Positions 8,901 through 18,106 of a DNA stretch of 64,000 bases are shown piece by piece. The translations under genes and the position numbers were made by a program. This stretch comes from Akkermansiaceae bacterium. GTDB taxonomy: Bacteria > Verrucomicrobiota > Verrucomicrobiia > Verrucomicrobiales > Akkermansiaceae. Location of the stretch: positions 372,001 to 436,000 of the forward strand of contig JAGYIT010000017.1 in NCBI GenBank assembly GCA_018402445.1. Reading direction: 5' to 3'. Position 1 is the first letter of the stretch. The number at the start of each line of letters is the position of its first letter. The notes beneath the pieces are model-generated. The model worked only from the letters and a program-made list of their open reading frames with translations, was not told where the DNA came from and did not search any database.

Positions 8901-9399
8901 CCTGCCTTTCAGCACTCTGGAGATCCCGGATGGATACCTCACTTTCACACCCGCGAACGGGTTCGATCCCACGCTGGAGATCCGCGGTTCTGCCGAGCCG
9001 CGTCCCTACCGCGTGCAGGTCTATGCCTACGGTCGTCTCTCCGATCCCCAGCTCGTGCTCACCTCCGAGCCGCCGCTTCCCGACAACGAGATCATGACCC
9101 TTCTCGCCACCGGCACCACCGCCGCCGGCATTGAGAACTCGCAGGCCGCCTCCTCCCGCGCGATGCAACTCCTCATCGAAGAATTGCGGCGCGGCCGTTT
9201 CCTCTTCGGCGACCGCCTCCGTCCGGTGCTCGGCCTTCTGGACGATGTCGACTTGAGCCTCGCGGAAACGGATCCCTACGATTCCGATTCTTATAGCTCC
9301 GCCACGCTGAAGCTGAGCCGGAGGTGGTATCTTTCCGCCGGTCTCGGCGCGCAGGGCGAGCAGAGATTTATGGCGATATGGAGGTTCCGGTTCCGATGA
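5902..9399 (+). CDS. tamB: TamB-like inner-membrane/periplasmic bridge protein
   Basis: The 1165-residue protein starts with GTG at 5902. A short basic N-terminus and one transmembrane helix (about residues 21-41) are followed by a very long repetitive beta-rich region of AsmA/TamB type. Near the C-terminus is the DUF490/TamB domain (P-P-L-P-D-N-E-I-M-T-L-L-A-T-G; final residues R-F-R-F-R). TamB-family proteins span the periplasm and work with the Omp85-family TamA in outer-membrane biogenesis and lipid transport. Its stop overlaps the tamA start (ATGA, 9396-9399), and the two genes are surely co-expressed. Confidence 0.92.
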   Translation: MSDEEADVKQPPRKRAGCLRWLGCITLFGLLFLAITLVWLNGPGMRWLGPKVAAHFLEKAGMSGDMRLGGTLLGGVEVYDLEITSAEGALERVTVDKLVTDYRFREVIMGKVRGISGKGIHVDLRIVESVEEEKKPLDFAALAETLGTARETFMPLALNLSDMSVSAENEGKRLVEITGASLSHKPGDELIELAVGTITDASGRTLLSQKVAIRWEKEKLALGKLDLLPTVGVRNLELLLPEDGEVSANGLVRVRGAVFKLDVSEGIREVRVDLMEGELDFGNPLAGLGVGMPLKGRLTSLAVEVRDVLPDWRLAVGTGEAFVEGFSYDGWDVPEASVGVVIEEGKFSTKVAGRSFDSDVMVEGGGEFDRAGIETGNFGLGRIAGNLRIAHAGRVLRALDAKLNMPQDFTKFPDSEVSGKWLVDFDEDGFGGVTADLMIDAREADASSIRLDASFKDGVVGVKRLAADGLELSGKYTVATQAYEARQTLDQFDSTRIAPWLEGAGIALSGGGVVSMKWEGKGTLTEMKMRGEITDLDGTWVLTGADGTPRPPVSAKAARITYDWPGKADISGLVVETQGQAVKLDAKLAETLLTLEKFSWLEGDVELAKGRGTLPMPEDFSKLEDFLANDTRWLDLTLDTKTLPLAKLRPWILGLEQIDDKATGKIGLKIAGSLAKPEVDALVEIRDVSVPGRSEIPKTDVTVKLTAQDGRADISAEAVAADYAPATFKAEMAFLPKKWGRDPASLLAEEIKGTLDLPRIELSRFQSLIPGALELGGVTTGKMEVAGTIGDPKIDGGLNLSGGKLRMKGNTIPALDGIAFDLNANMKTVAIKGTVGDLVGGSVRIDGTMQVTNAAGNGLGSLDVSVKGVGLPLVRNEFLILRANADLRVTGTMANARVSGEVGIIDSVFYKDIELLPIGMPFLGPAAASLPKVDAPARIGGVVPTPFNEWTADIAVKTIDPILIRGNLGRGSVDVGLRVSGKLGDPRPEGRVRISEAVARLPFSTLEIPDGYLTFTPANGFDPTLEIRGSAEPRPYRVQVYAYGRLSDPQLVLTSEPPLPDNEIMTLLATGTTAAGIENSQAASSRAMQLLIEELRRGRFLFGDRLRPVLGLLDDVDLSLAETDPYDSDSYSSATLKLSRRWYLSAGLGAQGEQRFMAIWRFRFR

Positions 9400-11390
9400 A
9401 ATCCCGTCTCCATATCCTTGCTCTTGTCGCGGCGCTCGCCATTTCCGGCGGTGCGCGGGCGGAAACGCGGATCAAGATCCGTGGCATGGCGAGCAAAAGC
9501 GAGCACGAGGTCTTGCGGCTCGTCGGGGATCGGTTCGTCTATGTTAGGCAGAAGCCCGCCAGCTCTTGGAGCGCTGCGGATGCCGCTTTTCTCGTCACAG
9601 AAATCCTCCGCAACGACGGCTATAACGACGTGCGGGTCACGCCCCGGATCGAGGCTCCGGATCGCATCGTGCTGATCGTCGAGGAGGGAACGCGGCTCGC
9701 CCTCGGAAATGTCACGATCACCGGCGAAGGTAACGCCAAGCAGCTCGCCAAGCTTTATGCGCTGCCCGCGGGGAAGGACACGCCCTTCGGTGCCGGCTCT
9801 TCCCCTTTCCGCGAGGAGGATGTGGAAACCGGCCTCGGCTACATCGTCCAGCAACTCCAGTCCGAGGGCTATTGGAACGCGCGGGCGATCCTGAGCGAAC
9901 GGGACATCGACCGGGAAACCGGTAAAGTCCACCTAACCGTCGCGGTGGATCGCGGCGAGCGTTTCACGATCCGGAAACCCACCGTCCACAGCCCCGACGG
10001 GCGCGGTGTGAAACGCGCAGCGACGACCTGGGAACCCTTCGTCGGAAGTTGGGCGACCACCGAGCAAATCAACGGTCTCCGCGCCGCGATGGAGGAGGCT
10101 TTCATCAGCCGCGGTTATCCCGACGCGCAGATCCGGATGGAAACGAGCCTCGGCAACGCCACTTACCAACCCGCGTTCTTCATCGATCTCGGCATCCGCG
10201 TGAGGCTGCTGGAGGTACATGCGGAAGGCCTCGACAAAACGAATCCGAAGCGAGTGCAACGCATCATGGAGCCGCTGGAGGGCGAGTGGTACGACCAAGC
10301 GGCGATGAACGGAAAGATCCGGCGCCTTCTCGCCACCGGCGCGTTCGATTCGGTGCGCGTGGAGACACAGGAGGTCGCGAACAAACGCATCGACGCGACC
10401 CTCCATTTCCAGGAAGCGAGGGCGAAGGAGCTGACCCTTGCCGGCGGCTTCGGCTCGTTCTACGGACCGCTGCTGCGCGCTGGTTACATCGACCGGAATT
10501 TCCGCGGTAGCCTGCGGGGATTTTCCGCCGGGGTGGAACTCAGCGGACGCGGCGCGCTCGGTGAAGTGAAGCTGACCGATCCTTGGTGGCGCGGCACCGA
10601 GACCGCACACACGCTGAGGCTGTATTCGCTGGTGAAAGCCTACGAGGGCTTCACCTCACTGGAAGGCGGGCTGGAGAGCGGATGGAAATGGGAACCCTCA
10701 ACCCGCCGCAGCATGGAGCTGGTGCTCGGTTACTCCTACGTGTCCGTTTCGGCGGAAGGGCTGCCCCAGAACCTTCTCGGTGATGCCGACTACAACCATC
10801 TCCGCGTCGCGTTCACTCACACCTGGGATCACCGCGACAGCAAGATCCTGCCCAGATCCGGCTGGCACTTCGGCATCCCCGTCCAACTCGGTGCTTCCAT
10901 CGGCGATGACGTGGAACCTTACGCGAAGGTGGGCCTGGACGGCGGTTTCTTCCATCCGCTCAACGATACCTACCTCCTCGGCATCGGTGGATTCGCGAAC
11001 TGGGTTTTCCCCTCGGGTGACATCCTCGACCTGCCGGTGGGCTTGCGGGTTTTCAACGGCGGGCCGCGCAGTGTCCGCAGCTTTCCGGAAAGGGAACTCG
11101 GCCCCGGCTTCGGCGGCGATCCCTACGGCGGCGATTTCAGCTGGGCGGTGAACACGGAACTCACCCGCACGATCACGGGCTCGCTCCGGGCGGTCGCCTT
11201 CGTCGATGCCGGCGCGGTCACGGGGAATTACACCGGCATCCGCCAGGGCGGCCTCGAACTCGCGGCCGGCTTCGGCCTGCGCCTCGACCTGCCCATCGGC
11301 CCGGTGCGCCTCGAATACGGCCATAACCTCACTCATGACCCCGGCGAACCCACTGGCACATGGCACTTCGCCATCGGCGCGACCTTCTGA
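9396..11390 (+). CDS. tamA: TamA/Omp85-family outer membrane protein
   Basis: The frame is open from 9324, but the ATG at 9396 gives a classic signal peptide (M-K-S-R-L followed by a hydrophobic stretch ending A-R-A-E) and overlaps tamB by four bases, so I choose it. The 664-residue protein has POTRA-like repeats (about residues 25-330) and a C-terminal beta-barrel of the bacterial surface antigen family. The barrel contains G-G-P-R-S-V-R-S-F and ends in the aromatic residue expected of outer-membrane proteins (F-A-I-G-A-T-F). It is the outer-membrane partner of TamB. Confidence 0.92.
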   Translation: MKSRLHILALVAALAISGGARAETRIKIRGMASKSEHEVLRLVGDRFVYVRQKPASSWSAADAAFLVTEILRNDGYNDVRVTPRIEAPDRIVLIVEEGTRLALGNVTITGEGNAKQLAKLYALPAGKDTPFGAGSSPFREEDVETGLGYIVQQLQSEGYWNARAILSERDIDRETGKVHLTVAVDRGERFTIRKPTVHSPDGRGVKRAATTWEPFVGSWATTEQINGLRAAMEEAFISRGYPDAQIRMETSLGNATYQPAFFIDLGIRVRLLEVHAEGLDKTNPKRVQRIMEPLEGEWYDQAAMNGKIRRLLATGAFDSVRVETQEVANKRIDATLHFQEARAKELTLAGGFGSFYGPLLRAGYIDRNFRGSLRGFSAGVELSGRGALGEVKLTDPWWRGTETAHTLRLYSLVKAYEGFTSLEGGLESGWKWEPSTRRSMELVLGYSYVSVSAEGLPQNLLGDADYNHLRVAFTHTWDHRDSKILPRSGWHFGIPVQLGASIGDDVEPYAKVGLDGGFFHPLNDTYLLGIGGFANWVFPSGDILDLPVGLRVFNGGPRSVRSFPERELGPGFGGDPYGGDFSWAVNTELTRTITGSLRAVAFVDAGAVTGNYTGIRQGGLELAAGFGLRLDLPIGPVRLEYGHNLTHDPGEPTGTWHFAIGATF

Positions 11391-11443
11391 TCCTATGAAA
11401 TTTCCCCCAAGGAAAACGGATCGCCGGGCGTTTCACCAACACC

Positions 11444-12898
11444 ATGAGCATCCACGCAACCCTCAGCCCGGAGGCGCAAGAGCGCCTGAACGCCCAGCAA
11501 CGGAACTCCACGATTTCCTCCGCCATCATCGCGCTCCTGTCGGTCGTGGTGATCGCCCTGGTTCTAAGTATCTTTCTTTTGCCGGAGATCCTTAAACCCA
11601 TGGATGGCATCGAGGCTACCTACGTGCCCGCGAAAAAAGACGATCCCAATGACAAGCCGCCGGTTGTCGATCATTCGTTAAAGCGCAAGCCGACCCCGCC
11701 CGCCCCTAGCTCCGCGCAGCTGAAAGCGCTCGCTGCACACACCCTTTCCCCCGTATCCATTCCGGTGCCCGATGAGGTGGTGACCGCGCCAAGCCTTGAT
11801 TTCGGCGATGGCTATGACTTCGGCCCCGGCGGCATCGGCGATGGCATCGGTGGTCCGGGCTTCGAGGGTATTCCCGACGACATGCGGAAACGCTGCTCCC
11901 CCGCCGACCGCATGGCGCGCCTGCTTTCCGAAGGCGGAACCGCACAATGCGAGGACGCCGTCGTCAAAGCCCTCGACTGGCTCCAGACCACCCAAAAGCC
12001 CGACGGAAGCTGGACGGGCGACCACCCCGTCGCCATGACCGGCCTCGCCCTCCTCGCCTACCTGGGTCACTGCGAAACCCCCCAATCTGTGAAATACGGT
12101 GAGACCGTCCTCAAAGGCATCATCTACCTCATCGATATCGGCATGAAAAACGACGGCCGCCTCTCCAACAAGGATTCCACCAGCATCCAGTGGGTGTATG
12201 ACCACGGCATCGCCGCCTACGCCCTCGCCGAGGCCTACACCTTCTGCAGCCGGCTCAAGATCAATATCCCCAACCTCGATACCGTCACCAAACAGTCCAT
12301 CGACATGATCATGCAAGGCCAGACGGACGATGGCGGCTGGGTTTACAAGTTCGCATCCGGCGGAGGAGGAGACAACTCGGTCGGCTTCTGGCAGATCCAG
12401 GCGATGAAAGCCGGTAAGCACACCGGGCTGTGGCCCAACAGCAAATTCACCAAGCCCTCCCGCGGTGCCCTCAAGTGGCTGGAAAAGGTACAGGGCAATG
12501 ACGGGGCCATCGGCTACCGCAACGACCCGAGCCGCAGCCCTGGCCTCACCGGCGGCGGCGTCCTCGCCTTCCAGATGTGGGATCGCGGCAGCTCCAACCA
12601 AGCCAGGAAAGGCATCAAATGGATCGCTGAGAACACTGAGTTCGAGTGGGGACAGGAAAGTTCCAACCTCTACTACCACTACTACCACGCGCAGGCCATG
12701 ATCAACCACGGCGGCAAGGAATGGCAGGATTACAACCTCCGTTTCCGCGACACCCTCCTGAAAGCCCAGAACGCCGACGGTTCCTGGACGCAAGGCGGTA
12801 TCAAGCACGGCCCGGTCAACGTCCACATGGCCACCTGCCTATCCACTCTGATGCTTGAGGTATACTACCGCTTCCTCCCCGGCACCGGCGGAAAATGA
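11444..12898 (+). CDS. Membrane-anchored prenyltransferase/squalene-cyclase-like repeat protein
   Basis: The 484-residue protein has one N-terminal transmembrane helix (about residues 25-46), a proline-rich linker, a Gly/Asp-rich stretch, and then an alpha-alpha toroid of the terpene cyclase/prenyltransferase type. QW-like repeats are visible (Q-K-P-D-G-S-W-T near 186, D-D-G-G-W, N-A-D-G-S-W-T near the C-terminus). I do not see the DxDD acid motif of squalene-hopene cyclases, so an enzymatic role is doubtful. The function is unknown; a periplasmic or extracytoplasmic binding or scaffold role is possible. It follows tamA by 53 bp. Confidence 0.75.
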   Translation: MSIHATLSPEAQERLNAQQRNSTISSAIIALLSVVVIALVLSIFLLPEILKPMDGIEATYVPAKKDDPNDKPPVVDHSLKRKPTPPAPSSAQLKALAAHTLSPVSIPVPDEVVTAPSLDFGDGYDFGPGGIGDGIGGPGFEGIPDDMRKRCSPADRMARLLSEGGTAQCEDAVVKALDWLQTTQKPDGSWTGDHPVAMTGLALLAYLGHCETPQSVKYGETVLKGIIYLIDIGMKNDGRLSNKDSTSIQWVYDHGIAAYALAEAYTFCSRLKINIPNLDTVTKQSIDMIMQGQTDDGGWVYKFASGGGGDNSVGFWQIQAMKAGKHTGLWPNSKFTKPSRGALKWLEKVQGNDGAIGYRNDPSRSPGLTGGGVLAFQMWDRGSSNQARKGIKWIAENTEFEWGQESSNLYYHYYHAQAMINHGGKEWQDYNLRFRDTLLKAQNADGSWTQGGIKHGPVNVHMATCLSTLMLEVYYRFLPGTGGK

Positions 12899-12968
12899 CC
12901 CACCGGATTTACCGTTGCCTTCCCCCGTAACCCGGATACACCCTCCCCCGTCCTTCCCGAAAGGCAAG

Positions 12969-13044
12969 GCCGGCTTAGCTCAGTTGGTAGAGCAACTGAT
13001 TTGTAATCAGTAGGTCAACGGTTCGAGTCCGTTAGCCGGCTCCA
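12969..13044 (+). tRNA. tRNA-Thr (anticodon TGT)
   Basis: Complete cloverleaf: acceptor GCCGGCT/AGCCGGC, discriminator T, encoded CCA at 13042-13044. The anticodon stem ACTGA/TCAGT surrounds TTTGTAA, giving TGT. The T arm is GGTTCGAGTCC. It marks the junction between core genes and the accessory region, so its 3' end is a natural candidate attachment site. Confidence 0.97.
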
Positions 13045-13136
13045 TTTACTCTCAATGAGTTATGGAGATTTCGATCTAACAGAAAATGGTGGCACTGCCG
13101 GAATGCTGCCGGAACCGGACGAAAAAGTTGTCCAAG

Positions 13137-14795
13137 TTACTCGATCCCCATCGCAATTTCCGCTCCTCTGTGGCTTTCCAGAATCGAGAGCGACCGGTAG
13201 GGATATGGAGGATAGGGACGGAATTCAGCATTTAGTGCGTTCCGCTTGCGGACAAGCTTGTCTTCCAGAAGGTGCTTCTGAGCTGCGAATAAAAATAGCT
13301 CATAGGGTCGGCACTTACGCTCGCCGCTGTAAGGTTTCAGTTCGAGCAAGAGATCGTCCAGAGCTCGCTGTGCATGTCGTTTTGCAGGTGGCTTCATCTG
13401 AAGACCTTTCGCAAACCCTCCGGCCACCTTTTTCATCTCATCGGCGATTGTTCCTTCGAAGCGCTGAGCCTGAACCTTTGCAGCCGCGATAAGGTCGGAA
13501 TCCTCCAGGCGTTGCTTCAAGTCGTCGAGCAACTGGCGAATCTCACCCGCTTCCATGGACGCACCTTCGGCCTTGCCCAATTCATTTGCTCGCACCAGCA
13601 ACTCAAGGATTTGAGCGACCTTGGTGGTGGAAAATCTGTCGGCGCTATTAAGGGCGCTTTTGCTGTCTTTGAGTTCTCCAATGAGATCCGAAAGCCCCTG
13701 TGCGGAACCAAGTCTGATCAAATACCAGTGCTCCCACATTTTGCGGAGCATCAGGCCGGCGCCGCTGGCCAGTTCCTTGAAACGTTCGGCACTCCAGTTC
13801 GCTTTCTTGAGTTCTCCCAGGCAAGCATTGATGTCACTTATCGCTTCGGTCGGGACGTCACTACGACCCAAAATAAGTCGCATCAGGGATCGTAGCTTTT
13901 CCTCGGTGATTTGAGGTTGGGAAGTTCCCTTTTCTCCCAAACATTCAAGAAAGAATATCAGGCTGCCTAGACGTTCCAAATCCATCCAAATAATCGGTGG
14001 ATCTTTGATGAAGCTTTCGTAGTTCAACCCGCCGCACACGTATTCGATGAACGATTCAAACGCCATTGCTGTCGCAAATTCCTCGCTTAGATCTCTTTCC
14101 CAGTCGCAGAGGATTTTGTTTTCCATCAAACGGAGGAAATTGTTGCCCATTGCATCCGCGACCTGCTCCGGGTGATCGAAAAGATCACGGAGATCCGTGC
14201 GTCTGATCATGTTGCGGATATGTCTCCTCACTCGATCAACGACGGAATACAAGCCTCCGGGATACCTACGTCGGACGGAAATGAGCTTATCATTTCTTTC
14301 CCGCTCTTTCTGGACTTCGAATTCGGCCTTGATCACCAATTTCTCGATTACTGGCGTCACGGTATTTCCTGACACCATTTTTTTCCATCCCACCTCCTTG
14401 AATCGCGCCGCGACTTCTTCGAACGACATCAATCCGTCGCTTTCGGTGAACAGTTGGTAGGCGTGAATATCCTCATCGGACTTGCCGCTTGCCGCCAGAA
14501 GAAGCATCTCTGCCCGCTTCAAAGCGTCTGCGTATTCCGCATCGAAGGCCGGGGATGAAAGGGGAGGGGACGAATGAGGATTGTTCGTTGGGGCATCTCT
14601 TTTCGACCTGACAAGTTTTACGGCGAGGTCAGCCAGAACTTCCGGAGGGAATGAATCGTTGTTGCCGGGCTTGATACCTCTTGAGGTCGAATTATTATCG
14701 GATTGAATCCTTGTGACCCGTTTGGTCGCGGCTTTCTTGGCGGCTTTCTTAGCCGTCGCTTTCTCCGTGGAAACATCCTTCTTCTTCGTTGTCAT
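13137..14795 (-). CDS. Unrecognised protein with Lys/Ala-rich histone-H1-like N-terminal tail
   Basis: I do not recognise this protein. From the ATG at 14793-14795 it is 552 residues. The frame extends to 14873, but the upstream part looks non-coding. The N-terminus (K-K-K-D-V, then K-A-T-A-K-K-A-A-K-K-A-A-T-K-R) resembles the nucleic-acid-binding tails of bacterial histone-H1-like proteins. The rest is mostly helical with many charged residues and ends in a region with a P-Y-P-P-Y-P motif. No membrane segment or enzyme motif is visible. It is the first gene of the accessory region, transcribed toward tRNA-Thr and divergently from the HTH gene at 15305. Confidence 0.6.
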   Translation of the reverse strand: MTTKKKDVSTEKATAKKAAKKAATKRVTRIQSDNNSTSRGIKPGNNDSFPPEVLADLAVKLVRSKRDAPTNNPHSSPPLSSPAFDAEYADALKRAEMLLLAASGKSDEDIHAYQLFTESDGLMSFEEVAARFKEVGWKKMVSGNTVTPVIEKLVIKAEFEVQKERERNDKLISVRRRYPGGLYSVVDRVRRHIRNMIRRTDLRDLFDHPEQVADAMGNNFLRLMENKILCDWERDLSEEFATAMAFESFIEYVCGGLNYESFIKDPPIIWMDLERLGSLIFFLECLGEKGTSQPQITEEKLRSLMRLILGRSDVPTEAISDINACLGELKKANWSAERFKELASGAGLMLRKMWEHWYLIRLGSAQGLSDLIGELKDSKSALNSADRFSTTKVAQILELLVRANELGKAEGASMEAGEIRQLLDDLKQRLEDSDLIAAAKVQAQRFEGTIADEMKKVAGGFAKGLQMKPPAKRHAQRALDDLLLELKPYSGERKCRPYELFLFAAQKHLLEDKLVRKRNALNAEFRPYPPYPYRSLSILESHRGAEIAMGIE

Positions 14796-15304
14796 GGCCT
14801 TCTCCAGCATGGAATTTCCCGCTGAGGGGTCAACTGGGAACCGACTTTGCGAAAAATAAGGGGGGTTCTGCATTTTTTTTCATGACCCTTAACCAAGTGT
14901 CTTCCGAAGATTTTCGACCGGATGATCCTAAGGTAGGATCAATTTCAGAACCGTTTCATTTCCACTCCCCGATTGGTCATTCTGGTTTCGCAACGCTTTC
15001 AAATGCGTCTGCCCGCGTGCGAAATCGTATTCAAATGCCGTTCAGTGGTGCCTAACCACACATCAACCGTTTCAGTCCATTTTTGAGAGAAATTTCCGCC
15101 TCAGAACGTCGAACATTCAAATGGGCTTTAATCCGATCACCAAAGCCAAGAATCAGTTGCAAAACGACTTCAAGGAATGCAAAAAATCGGTGATTTCACG
15201 TTCAGAAATGGTTCAATCAATGCTTAGAAATCCCTTTATCTATAAGGGTTTGCAGGGATTTTTCCCTGTTGACGAAGGGTGGATTTCCGTTGAGTGCTTT
15301 CGCC
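14796..15304. other. Intergenic region between divergent genes
   Basis: About 510 bp separate the divergent genes at 14795 (minus) and 15305 (plus). It is more AT-rich than its neighbours (for example the T-run near 14872-14880) and should hold the two promoters. I see no convincing gene, RNA or long repeat in it. Confidence 0.4.
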
Positions 15305-15625
15305 ATGCGCCGCCGCTACCGCCACTCCTCAAAATCTTCAACGCCGGTCTCCGGTGTTGAGGACGGAAAGCGTGTGCTGCCGTCGCTAGCGACCGCCGAA
15401 CAGATCGCCGAAGCCATCCAGGTTTCTAGCAGAACCGTCCACTTGTGGGCCTCTGCGGGAACCATCCCTACAGCCCTGCGCTGCGGGAAAGTGGTGCGCT
15501 TCAGTCCTCCGGCGGTCGCCGCCGCACTCGGGATCAACCTTCCCGAGTTCGGCATCGTCAAGGGAGAGATTAGCTCTCCCGACCAACCCCAACAACAATG
15601 CCCAATAACAAAGCACCACCACTGA
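15305..15625 (+). CDS. Excisionase/MerR-like helix-turn-helix protein
   Basis: From the ATG at 15305 the product is 106 residues (the frame opens with a TTG at 15269). A winged helix-turn-helix is visible in A-T-A-E-Q-I-A-E-A-I-Q-V-S-S-R-T-V-H-L-W and the following G-T-I-P...V-V-R-F-S. This is the layout of excisionase/MerR-type small DNA-binding proteins common on mobile elements. Its likely role is regulation or directionality control of an integrated element; no integrase is seen nearby. A group II intron lies immediately downstream. Confidence 0.65.
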   Translation: MRRRYRHSSKSSTPVSGVEDGKRVLPSLATAEQIAEAIQVSSRTVHLWASAGTIPTALRCGKVVRFSPPAVAAALGINLPEFGIVKGEISSPDQPQQQCPITKHHH

Positions 15626-15739
15626 TATCCACACATTCTTACCATGCACCATTTCTCATTATCGACACGACAACCTGAAACCGCGCTCCGGCACGGGGGA
15701 TGGGTAGCGCCTGTGGGTCCAAGTCCCTCGGCGATGTTA

Positions 15740-18106
15740 GTGCGGCATGTGGGTGCGGATGACGAACTTCGACATCCCATTCCCACCATCGCGATGATCG
15801 ATGCAGGGGCACCCTGGACGTATCCGGCACCAAAGATCCGGATCCGCCGTAGCGGGGTGAAAAGCACCGCCACCGGGATTTTTCCGGTGGCCGTGTCCCT
15901 CAGTCCGGCACGGGCGACTGTTACTTTAGTAACAGGCCGTCGTAAGCTGGTTAATTTGGGCACACGAAACCCGGGAAACCGGGTGGAAACCGCACCGGAA
16001 GTTCGGAACGACTTCCGGATCATCAGCGGAAGCCCCGGCGGGATGCTCCGCTCCTCCCCGGACACAACAATGCCGCAAGGAAACGTGGACACAGTCGCGC
16101 GCTCTCGGATCGCAAGAACCGAGCAGGACTTTGGCCGCATGCGCGCGGCGGGTAGGTAGCCGACCAAGCAAAAGCCCGTGGTTACGCCCGGGATACGCCA
16201 AATTCGGCATAGGGACATCGAGACCCACTAACAGACAACACCCATGAAAAGCGTACCGAAACGATGGGAGGACATCAACTGGCGCACTGCCGCCAAGCAC
16301 GTGTCCAAGTTGCAGCAGCGGGTCTTCGATGCCGAACAACGTGGTGACCTACGAGCAGTAGGAAAATACCAGAACAAGATCGCCAACAGCTTCTACGCCA
16401 TAGCGCTCGCAGTGCGACAGGTCGCGCAGATCAGCAAGGGAAGGAGGACCGCCGGCATCGACGGCGTCAAGTCTCCCACGTCCGCTGTTACGATGCGCAT
16501 GGCCTCCGGCCTCTCGATCCACCACCGACCCTCTGCGGTCCGGCGGGAATGGATCCCGAAGCCGGGCAAGGATGAAATGCGTCCCCTTGGAATCCCCAAC
16601 CTGATTGACCGCGCCCACCAGGCGCTGCTGATCCTGATCTTGGATCCCCAATGGGAAGCCCACTTTTCTAACCATCAGTATGGTTTCAGGAAAGGTCGCG
16701 GCCCCCATGACGCCATAGACTTCATCCAGCGCCATCTTCGCCAGGCCGGCCCGAAGTGGGTTCTCGAGATCGACATCAAGAGTTTCTTTGACTGTCTGGA
16801 TCACGAGGAGCTTCTCCGCCGCCTCAACGCGCCGCCCGCCATCGACGCTGCTGTCCGTCGCTGCCTCAAGGCTGGCGTGCTCGACTCCGTCGACCACGCC
16901 AGCCCAGAAATTGGAACTCCCCAAGGAGGCCCCCTCTCCCCGCTGCTGGCGAATGTCGCCTTAGCGGGTCTGGAGGCTCACCTTGAGCGCGAGTTCCGTC
17001 GGGACTACGCCGGGCGCATCACCGCCCTGGGGATGCCCACGCTGGTCGTTTACGCGGACGACGCCGTCGTCCTGCACCGCGACCGCAGCGTAGTCGAGTG
17101 GAGCCGGGCAGTGATCCAATGCTATCTCGACCCACTGGGCCTGAGTCTCAGTGAGAGCAAGACGCGCATCTCCCATACCCAGCAGCCCACCCGACCGGGT
17201 GAAGGTGCGGGCTTCGACTTCCTCGGATTTCACGTTCAGCACGTCTGGACGAAGAAGGCCGACGGCAAGCGAGTCCCCTACATCATGGTCACCCCGAGCA
17301 AGCGCTCGGTGGAGAGGTTCTACCGCGACTGCGCCGACCGCATCGACAAGCTCAAGCTGTCGAGGAAACAGCGGGGCGCGCGCCGAGACCGGCAGGCAAG
17401 AGGCATGAGCGATCCCGTGACCGTGATGATCCGCGACATCAACCGCAGAATCCAGGGATGGACTAACTACTTCCGCGTATGCAACGCGAAGGCAAGCTTC
17501 AGCCGGATGGATCACCTGCTCCACGAGAAATTGTGGAAGTGGGCGGTTCGCCGCTTCGACCGCAAGAGGGTTCAGTGGATCATCGATCACCTGTTCTCCG
17601 GGGTCGAACTTGACAGGGACGGGAAACCGCTTCTGCGCCGGGATGGGAATCCCCGCGAGCGGAAGTGGGCCTTCAAGAGCCCCTTCGTCCCCAAGGAAGC
17701 ACCTCACGTCACACTGCTCAAACTGGCTGACACGCCGATCCGTGACCATATCCTCGTAAAACCCGAAAAACGGTTCTACGACGGCGACTGGACTTATTGG
17801 CAGCTGCGGATGAAGACGCGCTACCCCGGCACTCCACCGATGGTTTCCATCGCGGCCTTCCGCCGGCAGAAAGGTGACTGCGCCGTCTGCGCCAAGCTCA
17901 TCCTCATGGGTGAGCGGCTTGCAGTAAGCCAACAGGGTCGCATCCAGGTCATCGGCCACCAGAACTGTTCAACACCACCATCGGCTCCCGATGCTTCGAG
18001 TTACATTGCGGACTCGTCACCGGGTGTCCCGAGTAAGCCTATCGCGCGGAAACGTGCCCGATGGGTTTCTGCAGACCGTAGTCCGCGAGGGCTACGCGAT
18101 GCGTCA
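15740..18106 (+). mobile_element. Group II intron (approximate ends)
   Basis: A structured non-coding 5' part (from one of two GTGCG candidates, 15740 or 15753, to 16243) precedes an intron-type reverse transcriptase. The 3' end carries a well-formed domain V (18035-18068) and domain VI (18071-18102). The 5' boundary is one of the two GTGCG matches to the group II consensus; the 3' boundary is placed a few bases after domain VI and is uncertain by several bases. The intron sits between two HTH genes of the accessory module rather than clearly inside a gene. Confidence 0.8.

Noticed and set aside
11678..12826. 382-codon minus-strand frame opposite the squalene-cyclase-like gene
   Set aside because: Antisense to conserved QW-like repeats; no start or family support.
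15644..16159. 171-codon frame within the 5' part of the group II intron
   Set aside because: It lies in the structured ribozyme region and has no protein family features.
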